The position numbers and the translations under genes are program-made. From positions 77,001-141,000 of the forward strand of contig JAUIRK010001018.1 in NCBI GenBank assembly GCA_030549495.1: DNA of 64,000 bases, given 5' to 3'. The stretch is from Nectonema munidae. Taxonomy: Eukaryota; Nematomorpha; Nectonematoida; Nectonematidae. The notes under the pieces were generated by a model. It was not told the origin of the DNA and made no database searches. It worked only from the letters and a program-made list of their open reading frames with translations. Of the stretch, positions 11,901 through 23,900 are shown in pieces. Position 1 is the stretch's first letter. Every line of letters starts with the position of its first letter.

Positions 11901-14900
11901 TGGTTTAGCATTTCAGTATATATCAAATAGGAACAACTTTGAAATTTTTGATGGTGATTTTTTGTATGATTTTAACTTCCAAAAATTTTCGATTATTGTA
12001 ATGATTTTTTATATATAAACTTCACAGATAAAAATTGGAAAAAAAAGGTATATATATATATATGATTCGCTTACAATCTTTATAGTATAGATTATCTTTT
12101 TTAGAATATTATTCTTTAATTTGTAAAAGTTAAAATTTCAAAATGCCGAGAGAGTATAAAAATTTACCTGATAAATTTTACTACATATGTGGTTCAGTTA
12201 CATTAAACCAATACAAGAGGAATTTAACACCACATGTCAAAAAACTTTATGAGCTATACTTTGGATGTAAAGTTGGTGACCAAGAAAAAATTGGGCACCT
12301 CACGTATTCTGTGTTAAATGTACAAGTTCTCTTTCTGCCTGGGTAAAACGAAAAGGGCCTGGACTTCTGTTTGGAGTGCCAATGATCTGAAGAGAACCTA
12401 AAGATCATTTAACATATTGCTATTTCTGTTTAACTGACATCAAAGGTATGTTACACTTATTAAAATTTTCTAAGTAAAGTAGTAAAGAATTTTTTATTTC
12501 GGCTGTAATAGAAAGAACAAAAAATCTATTTTGTATCCAAGTCGTGCTTCTGCTATTCGCCCAGTCTCACATTCAAATGATATTCCTGTACCTCACCCAC
12601 CTTTGAAAGTGCCAAGCGATGACAGCTGCAACTCAGAAGATTCAGAAGTTCATGATGCAAATTATGCGGCAGTGCTGGAATCTGATAATAAACCACATCT
12701 CATAACATAAACTGAACTAAATGATCTTGTTCGTGATTTATCACTTACTAAGCAACAGAGTGAACTCCTGGCGTCTCGTTTACAGCAATGGCATTTGCTA
12801 AATGAAGATGTTAAAATTAGTATGTTCAGAAAACGTTCTGCCGATATGGAGAAGTTTTTTCTTTAGAAAACAGTTTGACTTACTGTAACGATATCAATGG
12901 TTTATTTAGTGTACTTGAAATGTCATATGATCCAAATATGTGGAGGTTATTCATAGAATATTCGTTTTACAGCATGAAAGCAGATTTGTTGCATATTGGA
13001 AACACTATGCCTTCTATTCCAAACGCTCATTCCATTATTTTGAAAGAAAACTATGAAAACTTGGCTTTTATTCTTGAACGCATCAAATACAAAGAGCACA
13101 ATTGGTTAATTTGTGCTGATTTAAAAGTAGTAGCTATTCTCAGTGGTCTTCAAGCTGGATACACAAAGTTCATGTGTTTCCTTTGCAATTGGGACAGTAG
13201 GGCTAAGTCAAAACATTACATACACTCCGAATGGCCACCCAGGCAATCTATTACGATTGGCTGCAATAACATAATACATGAGCCACTAGTTCCAAAAGAG
13301 AAAATTATTTTACCACCATTGCATATAAAATTAGGCTTAATGAAACAGTTACAAAAGCATTGCAACACAGTAAGCCTTGTTTTCAGTATCTTAAAAAGAT
13401 TTTTCCTAAAATAAGCGATGCTAAGATCAAGAAAGGTATTTTTATAGGTCCTCAGATTCGTAAGCTAATTTATGATAAAAATTTTGAAATTACAATGGAT
13501 CAAACTGAATTGGCAGCTTGGCAAGCTTTTAAAGATGTAAGCAAAGGACTTCTAGGAAAACGTGAAGATACGATGAGAGTAATAAAAGTTCAAAGACTAA
13601 TTAATAGCTATAGAGATCTTGGGTGCAATATGTCACTCAAAATACATTTTCTTCATTCTCATCTATGTTTTTTTGCAAGAAATGCCGCAGATGTAAGTGA
13701 TGAGCATGGAGAAAGATTCCATCAAGACATTGCTTTAATAGAAAGTAGGTACAAGGGAAAGTGGTGTCCTGCTATGCTCGCTGACTTTTGCTGGAACCTT
13801 AAACGTGATACACCTGAAACATCTTACAAAAGAAAAAACAAATATAAGAAACAAATTTAAAACATTGTTTACACTCTTAAAATATACTAATTTAATATAT
13901 TTGTCTCAAATAAATATAATTTTATGTTTTTATCTCAAGCAATAGTAAGATACATTTAGGATATATTGAAAATAAGTAAAAATCAAGTAATCATTATTAT
14001 CAAATTAACGATTTACAAAAAAAATGTGACGTGATGTACACTTTTTATTATTAAATTCATATTCAGTGGATCAAACTTGATAATAAAAAGCATAAGAGAT
14101 CTATGTTTTTTTTTCAACACTAAAATTTATTATATTAAGCTAAGCTTAAAACATTAGTGAGTGGCGATTTCCATGAACAAATGTAGAAAAAATAGCAGAA
14201 ACTTGTTTGTTATATTACTACATGCCAATACCATGTCTGACTCAGGAAAAATGAAATACACCATCTAATCAGAAAAAGAGTAACATTTTAAAGGAGCTTA
14301 TGAAAATATATTCATCTGATGAGCAAATTTATAACAGTTATACATTGTATGACGATTGCTTATGACAAAAATAAAATAAGAGATTTAAGATCGTTGAAAT
14401 GTTGATTTAAAAATTGTTAAAATTTGAAAAAATCAAAATCAAAACTTGGCAATTGAGTTTTGGAATGCTTTTGTGAAGTCAAAAATAAAGAATACTGTTA
14501 TAGTCTCAAAAAATTCCAATTAATTTATACAAAGGTGAGTTTTTATTGAAGTATCTTGCTTGAAAATAAAATAAAACAAAATTTCTCCCTATTCATTTTC
14601 ATTTATCTACTAGGTATTTAGCACTTTTGGAATTAGGGATTAAAATGGCGAATGCAAATGGGAAATGAAAACCTCAACATTGTTAGGATAATTCAATATA
14701 AAAAATAAAATATTTATGTTTACATTCATTAATTTCTAAAACTTAAGCAAAAAGTTAGGCTTATGGTTAGATTAAATTTATAATTGAGTTTTAAACAAAA
14801 AGCATACAAAATTAAAAATATACATGAAGTACAGACACTTCTCCTAATGCTTAGATATAGGAATAGTTATCAATGTTGGGAAACAAAACTTGGTAGGGAT

Positions 14901-17900
14901 AAAGATAGAGAACTAAAGGATAATGGCCAATGAAATGCAAGATGTGAGAAGGTGAAAATAAGATAAATTGAAGGGCAAATCTCTAACACTGCACTTTCAC
15001 TGTGCGACGAGCCCAGCTGGTCGGATGAAAATTAAGAAGAAAAGCAAAATAAATGGGATACCTAATTTGAAGAGGTGAGAGAAGGGGATGGAATCATAGG
15101 CGGAACTGTTATATATCAGGGCGAGCTTAGTTGATTTCATTGAAGATTTGGTGGCGAATTCATCCTCGTTAGAAGGCGGTTCAATCGCACTACTAGAATC
15201 AGCGTCTTCTTCAATAACTTCTAAAACGGATAAAGCACATATGTTACGCTAGAAATAAGAAGAATGGTGATAGAAATCTCAAATTAAGCATAAATATGAA
15301 ACGATATAGAAAAAGAGACACGGAAAATTAATGAAGAAATGGTAATTAGTTATCGATGATAAAATTTTAATCTTTTGGAAGGGTTTTCATCGATACAATG
15401 CATATCCATTTTCTGTGGTAACATTGGTTGAACTTGAAAGTAGAATTTTAAAAAGGCTGGTATATAGAATTTTATGATTTAGAATTAAATAAGAATTATA
15501 ACAAATTAAACATATATTAAAAATACCAAAACAAAGGATACTTTTTTTTAAATAAAATTAGATAGAATTGTTCTCATTAATGGAGGCCAAAAGTGGGCAC
15601 TGAGAGATATCGAGAAATAAAAACAAACGATATATGAACTGAGAATGTTTTAAATTATACACGATTTGTGACACCAGAAGAAAGATCAAGACTTGGTGTG
15701 ATTCAAATAGACATTTCCAGTTGACTTAAAGATGAAATGATAAAGGAGGTCGTGAATGGTTTTTAGATGGTTATGTTTTTTTGGCCTTATTGAATATATA
15801 ATCAAATACATAAGGGTTCTATATATAGAAAATAGTAAGATACTTACTAGAGTGATTCCCTAGACAAATTTTTTTGACACCATTCTTAAAGGAGGAGCTT
15901 TTATTCATAAATCAAGAATTTGAATGTGCGATTAATCAGAATTCGTTTTTTCCTATAAACTTCATGTTTAAATACTCAAATTTTTATGTAGTTCCTCCAT
16001 TAATTTTATTGCTCTTTCAGCATTCTGATTCGTCTTGGCTATTCGACTTCTCCCTTTTCCAATGTGTTCTCAAGGATTTTAAAGCTTTGATACATTGGAT
16101 CTTTTCAATGGCTTTCAACAATTTCTCATATATCTCTTCATCATAATGTTGGGAGTGAAACCAAGCGTCGGCCCAATCGTTGGAAATGAATTCACACGCA
16201 ATATCAAGAGTCTCTCGCAAGTTAGGCAACAAAAAATCCAACGAGTGCGTAAATTGCCCTAGAATTCATCCTCGCTTGATGTAAACTAGGCAAAGCTCTC
16301 CACTTGATTAAGGGCCACTGAGAACTCATTTTGAAGTGTCGATAGCTCATGCACAATTCATATAAAAACTTGTAATCATCACGCCATCCAAGATTATCAC
16401 TTTTAGGCACCTCAATCAAGAATAGCTTGCTATAAGTTTCTTGAAGACACTTATAATTCTTCATTATACTTTCAATAAAGGAATAGCTCAACTGCGGCGT
16501 TGTTGCTTTTTCAGGAAAAAGATAGTTTAACACGTGTTTCAGTACCAAGTCCAAGACATGATGTTGGCAACCTATATACTGTGGTTGAGGAAAGCCTTTT
16601 TTAACGAGGTTGTCTATAATCATTTTAACTATTCCCCCTTGGAAACCTGTGCTGGTAGCTGTTGTGTCACAAATTATCATTGAAATGTTTTTCCACGCGC
16701 TCACTGTAAATAGCTTTTGCTGAGCCACTCTTACAATTGAGAATACAAAGCTTTATTTCAAACGTTGGATTTTTCAAAAGAACAAATTGACATTCTTCTC
16801 CTTTTAACCTTTTCCCATCAAACTGCAAACAAAAACAATCATTGTTAGAAAAAACTCCGGGAATTTTAGTTTTCATTTCCTTTCCCTCTTTAATGACGTT
16901 CTTCCATATGGATGATTGTCTTGCCACTGGTACATCATAACCTTCATTTTTGATACACGAAAGGATTTCATGAGCTTTGTGCGTTGAAATATTTTTTTCG
17001 CATTAAAAGACACGCCGTACCGGTAATTCCTTTTTTGTATTAAGGCTCGTGAGTTTCACATGACGATGATGAGTATGGGGAAAAAGGTTTGACGGGAGAT
17101 GATGATTCATTATCAAATTTGATTCAGAATCAAAGATTGTTTCAGTTTGCTTGATAGAAGTTTTCGAAAAGCATTTTTGAGTGTAATTCTTTTTCTTGGA
17201 TGAATTGAGCTTGATGATGCCTTTTTCAATGTGGAATAACCTACCTTTCCTTCACTTTCAAGTTGGTTTTTATATAATTCTTTATCTTCTGAATTTTTCC
17301 ATAAGCCATTGACATTAGTGACATCAAATAACTTCAAAAGAGTGTTTTCTATAAACTTTTCGGACTGCTTTTTTTATTTTTATTTTTCAGTTCGGTTAAA
17401 TTTTTCAGCTTTTTTCTCACAAGAGGGTTTGAAAGAATTGGCAAATCTAAAATTTGTGTCCAGAGAAGCTCAATATCAGCCATCATAATTTTGATCCGCT
17501 CGTCTTGGCTTTTCACTTTATTATATAAAAATTAAAGTTTCCAAGAATTTGGTGGCCTTCTTGTTAATTTGGAAAGAGATTCAACTAATGGAATTTTACA
17601 ATCTCTCTTTTGTTTGGAGTTGAAATTTAAGTTCTTTTTCCAGATAGATTTATTTTTTTGAACGCTTGAACTTGAATTTTTGGAACTCATTTTTCAAATT
17701 AGGATGAAAAATAATTATTAAAATCTGAAAAAAAATTAATAATAAATAAAATAAAATAATAGAATAAATTTTTCATAAATATTTGAAATATTGGAATAAT
17801 TTGATTTATACCTTACTTGGAGGGGGAACTTTTTTAAATTTGCTAAAATTCAGTATGATCACTTGTATCTGGACACTCTTGCTCCTCAATTGTGAATGAT

Positions 17901-20900
17901 GTCATTTTGAAAATTCGAAAAAAAAATTTTTTAGGAATCACCCTAATACCTACATATACATATGATATGTAAGATTTGTTATAAAATAAAAATTGCTATA
18001 TACTTTAAAAAAAACGATAAAGAATACTTTGCTTGGTAAATTACGGATAATGGAAATCTCTAATTTCTCTTTCAATGAGTTTTTATATAAATTAAGCAGG
18101 CCTATTTTATGGAACACTTGTGTCCCATTGTTTCTGAAGGGGTTAAAAATCTCTCGCCTCATTTTACATTTCTAATCTCTGAAACTGTTATCTAAAAAAC
18201 AATGTAAAATTTAGGAAAAATTTTTAAACTTTTTTTGATTATTTCCTCCTTCAATTCTTCAACTTCTTCCAACGCTTTTTCCAGTGCTTGTTCTCCAAGT
18301 TCTGCGAAAAAATAAAGGGTAGAAGTTTCTATAAGATTTGACTAATATTATTTTAAATAAGTCTACGCTTTCCTTCACCATACCTCAACTTAGAATCGAA
18401 ATTGCATTTATATAGTATGGCCGCCAGAATATTAGTTAAAACTCTTTTTTTCTACAATTTATAAACATCATTCCACGACTTAATGACCGACAGAATTACT
18501 AATTAACTGACTAAATATCTAGCTAATTAGATAATTAAAAAAAAATAAACAGCAAACTAATCATTATCTATGAAGTGAGCAATGAAATAACAACTAGGAT
18601 CATAGATCATAGTTGAATATAATAAAAAAATTGAAGTCATGAATAAAAAAATTCCACATATGGTGAAAAATTCTGTCAATTGTTACCGCATACGCATCTT
18701 ATATAATTCAATAAATGTTAATATGAAAGTTTTTCATTTTTATTCATACAAACAGTGTACAATATGCTGTAAGCGTTAATGTTCTTGATTTTGTAAAAAT
18801 ACATCTTCCTATTTAACTTGTTTTGAAGTTACTGACCATTATTTTGTTGATTAAAGAAAATGGCATTATCATAGCCGTGGATGAGATAAAATCTAAAATA
18901 TCTTGTGACGTTTATATCTGTGTACAGACTTTATTTGATAAGAAATCTTTCAATTACTGTATTGAACTTGACATATCCCCTACTTGTTTAAAATTGAGCA
19001 AGATTATCCCTTTCTTTAAAAAGGGTGATAAGCTATGTATTGAAAACTATAGGCCAATTAGTATAATAATTTTAGAACTTTGTCGAAAATTTTCGGAAAA
19101 ATTATACATAGTCAAATCTGTAGATACTTGGATAAACGCAACCTCATGTTTCAATACGAAATCGGTTTTAGAGAAAAATACAGTACAGAATACTTACACA
19201 CACTTCTATTAGAAAAAATCCAACTCCACTTGGATAAGTCCGATGATGTACTCGCTATATTTTTAGACTAGAAAAGGCGTTTAACGCCATATCACATAAT
19301 TTACTTCTAACCAAGCTTAAAAAAGTCTTGGTTTCTCTCAATCCACTTTAAAGTTTTCCAGGCCTCATTTAGTGGGTAGGCCTCAAATTGTGAGTATAAG
19401 GGACACCACTTCCACTTTGAATTATATTTCTTCAGGGGTACGACAAGGTTCTATTTTAGGATCCTGATGACACCTTACTTTTACCTCCTTCTAGTTTTTC
19501 GAATACACACATACCTATCAATCATCGATGAAGTTAAATCAAAACTCCTTACGATTCTAAAGATATATATATTATTTATAGATTTCTAGAATTTATTACT
19601 AGTAATAATTAAAAAAAAATTAATTAATTAAAATTATAGATTCTAGCAAATGAATATCAATGTATTTTTCAAATAAATGATATAAGAATTCTAATATTGA
19701 CTTTAATGAAATAGGCACTGAACTTGTTGAAAGATTGTATTTTAATAGGTTTGGTCATTAATGATCAACTTTCTTGTCCTGACTATATGAATTATATTTC
19801 TAAAAAATTGTTTGAATAGAGTTAAAAATTACTTCGATATAAACGTAAAATTAACATTATACAGGGCTTTTACCGCATTTTCCATCACCTCGGGTCACTC
19901 TAATACAGACATCTTCAACCCAGGATCCAGAGCTCATTTTGGGCCCTGAGAAAAACGATTTGGGCCCCATTACTTTTCATCAGACTCCAAAAGTTAAAAG
20001 TTTTCGAATAAAATAATAAAAATCTCACTAATATACTTATATTTGCATATATTTTGACATCGATTACAAAAATTAAAGTATTGTGATTGTTCTATTTATA
20101 TGTATGGTAAGCGTTTACCCTTAAATAGAATTTTTAGAGCCTAGGGTTAATATCAATATCATTTTGGGCCCTCGTGTAAAAAGGGTTGAAGAACCCTGCT
20201 CTAATACATACAATCTCGAAAGTTTACAAAAAACATTTTGAGAACGGTTTTTAATATAGATATATAGGTCATAGGCAGCATGGATAAGCTTCATCACACT
20301 TCATCAACAACAATTTATTAAAACTAAAAGATATATATCATTTAAATATAAATACACATACAACAAGTCTCCCGAAATTTTCTTAAACTAGCAAACTTTT
20401 CGACACAGTATTCGTTATGATCTTCCTTAAAGTTCACCATTCCTCATTGTATAATAGCAAGTTCCAAGAAGTTTCAGAAATATAGAGTAATTTTGTTTTG
20501 GAATCCGTTTTTAAAAAAACAAAATTCCTTCCAGAAATTTAAAATTATTCTCAAGAATTACTTCATGAAGAACTATAAAAGTAATTGTGAAGTTAATAAT
20601 TGTTACATATGTTCGAACTAATTGTAATGTTTAACAATTGCGCTTTTGTGCTTTAATGTCTAATTTTCTTCTAATTTAACTTTGTCTCTAACATTTATTT
20701 ATTTTTGATTATATATGTTTGCTTCTAATAACATTTATGTTTAGGTAAAGGTACGCTGGGTGTTTTCATCGAAAAGGCACTATGCAATGTACTATGAGGA
20801 AAGTGGGCTTGATACGGTATCGAAGCAAAGACCTTGAGTTATCGAAATCAGGATCTAACCCACACTACTCACGCCCCCTTATCCACACCTTTTTCCATAT

Positions 20901-23900
20901 TTTACTAAAAGGGTATTTATATCAGCGGACATATGCCTTTCCATCCTCGCAATTAATTTTCGTTATGATACATTTTTTCACAACAATTTTGAATAACCAC
21001 TTTTTGCAGACATTTTAAAATAATCATTATGTAAATACCTTTTGTTTTGATGAATAAATTTCTTCTTCTCCCTTACCAGGGAGATTATTATTTAAGAGAA
21101 CCTAATAAAAGCTCTAAAAATTACCAATCTCCTTTTGCAAACAGTGTGAACTTTGTGAAGTAGAAACAGGAGGGAATGAGATCGAAGCATCCCTGTCATA
21201 GAAAGGTAGTAGAGATGAAGGGTTGGGAAATGAGTGTGAGTGGAACTGATTGGTCAGCTTGACCGTGATTGACATGCCATGCTCGATATCAGCTTTCATA
21301 CTTTCAAATGCGATGTGTAATCCTTTTTCGTAGTAAAAGGAATCCAAACAACTCAAGAATTGCTTAAACTTCGGCATAGTACTGTAATACCACACATTCT
21401 CGTTTAAATCTTCGCTAGAGAAAAAATTAAAATGCTAAAATTTGTAAAACGTAATTATGCAATTCGTAAAAAATGGAAAAAAAGTATGGACTTATCCAAA
21501 ACAGTGGTGGATCTATCAAAAAAATAACCAAGTGAGAAGGGTGGATTTGATATTGAAAAAAATTGGGGGATGAGGAGGGTGGTGAAATTTAGCCTGTTTC
21601 GAACTCATTTGAACACTTGACTTTTGTAGATGTTAAATAATAATCACAAACTCTAGGCCAACGATACGATAAAAGAATTTGAATGTTATCTTATGTTTGT
21701 TAAAAAGTGGAAAAAATCGAATATTATCGAAATCTATGGTAAACTGTTGTAAATGCAAATAGAAAACTAGATTAATCGCTAATCCAAAATCACCGTTATT
21801 TTCAAAAGCGGATTCAGAAGTGAGAAAAGGGACAGTGGCCTCATCCCCGGATTCAAGATAGATAAATTGCCTTATATGCTTGTTAGTATTTATGTCTTAT
21901 GTGTGGTGCATGTAGTTGTATTAGAAGTTTAAGCAGTTGAAATGGCTAAAGAATTTGCCAGAAGATATCCTAGAAAAATGAATTTACAGTGAAACATCGA
22001 ATATCCGAACAACTGACGTTTACACTCAGAAAAAGAAAGAAACGAAAAAAAATTTCACGTATCCAAACACTCGTTTACCCGAACAATTTCTTTGTCACCG
22101 AACCTGTTCGAATACTTCAGGTTGACTGTATAATTTTTTTTTCAATAAAATTTTTACTTTATGCCCCCCCCCCAACCCACGAGTTGGTTTTCTGCATATG
22201 CCCAAGTTTTTTTCTAATACAATAAGTCTATATCTTACTTACTGATCAAATTTGCTCAAACTGAAGCAAATGCCCAATAAATGGGTGCTGCTAAAGACGA
22301 CGACAACGACTTGCGGATCTTAGTAAAGTTTAATCTGAAGTTTAAGCATTATAATTTAAAGAAAAATTAAAAGTAGAGGAGGAAGGAAAAAAGGTACACA
22401 AAGATTCGACGAGAAAGGAACCAATATTTGCGGCCGTGCCTATCGAGTCCAATTGCTTCGTTCCTGATGAGGAGCCCCTCCTTTTCTTGCTTGGAGAAGC
22501 AATCTGTGACTCCAGAAACTTTATTGCGCTCACAAAGTGGACACACCCAATCTTCTTCTGGGATTTGCTTGAGAGGAGGTTGAACACAGCCAAGATGGAA
22601 CGTCGCAGGGCAAACCTCGCAACAAAGAAGTTGGCCTACAATTTGTAGAATAAATCCTTAAATCAAATCCGATCATATTATAAAAATCTATTTGATTTTG
22701 AATAACTTTAAAAAAATAAAGGAGCAGTATCGAATGCTTAATAACGGAGACTTTGCAAATCAGTCGCTTTGACAATTCGCCATTCTCATATTATAATTGG
22801 TGAAATAAGAAGCATAAATAGAGTGCGAGGAAAAGATTGTAGATAAAAAACTTTTGAGGAATATACTCAACAAAATCTACACCACAAATAATATTAATTA
22901 TACAGCTATAGTATGTATTATATGAATTTGAATTTTAGAAGACAAAAATATTAGCATTTTAAATAAGTGCTTATATTTTGAAAAAAATTAAAACTATTGA
23001 CTTAGATTAAAAATGGTTATTACAAATCCTTTCCTATCCCACACTAAGGTAGATACAATTATTAAATATATTTAATTAAATTCAAAAATTGACAATGCAC
23101 GAAGGTTATTTATAATAGAGCGCATTTCGAAAATTTTTATACCATTCATATATCTTTATTTTTTTAATGTTTTCTTCTTCCGTGATCAAAGAAATTAAAA
23201 CAATCCTTAAATTAAACACTAATAACGAAAAAAGAAATGACATGGAATTTTTTCAAATATAAAAAATAAAATGGAACAAATAGTTGTTTCTTTGTATTTT
23301 TAGAAAATTCCATTCAAATACATTTCCCAATAATATCAAATCGTATACTTTAAAAAGCGGATTGAATTAAATTAATTTTAGATTAGAAATTTTTAAACTT
23401 TTTATATTTGAATTTAAGTTTAAGTCTAAAATTATTTTTAAAAATAAAATTGTTACCTAATTTATTACAAGCTCTACAATGATCGTCATGTTTGAAAAAT
23501 CCTTCGTTTAGTAGTTTGTTTCGAACGAATCCAGTAAGTAAAAATTGATCACATAAAGTTTTTAGAACTTTCAACTTGTCTTCAACATTAATGAAAGGAT
23601 ACTCAGGCTTTTTGGTGATTAAATATGATTCATTAAAATAACTTTGTGATGACAAATATAAGGAACATATTTCTGGCCAAATTAAGCTGTCATTCAAATA
23701 GAGCATAATATTAATACTATCGCGGATGTCATTTGGGCCATAAAGCGTATTCTTTTGTTCGTCTTCTTTTATTATAGCTTTAATCAAACATCGGTGAATT
23801 TCAGCTGATAAAAAACTATTTTCTTGTGAATTTAAGCTACAACAAAAATCCTCGAACAAAACAGGAGTCAATTTAAGAATATCACCAAATTTTATTAAAA

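Larger units (their letters stand above)
11160..15061. other. NURF301 intron 5
   Basis: It contains two SINE-like copies (11270-11893) and the broken repeat-protein element (12143-13860). The stretch 13900-15060 is AT-rich with nothing recognised. Confidence 0.6.

Noticed and set aside
21500-21850. Possible hAT MITE starting CAGTGGTGGATC in NURF301 intron 2
   Set aside because: The opposite side has GCGGATTCAG but not a matching terminus or flank repeat.
22436-22648. 70-codon plus-strand frame
   Set aside because: Antisense shadow of the NURF301 PHD-finger exon.
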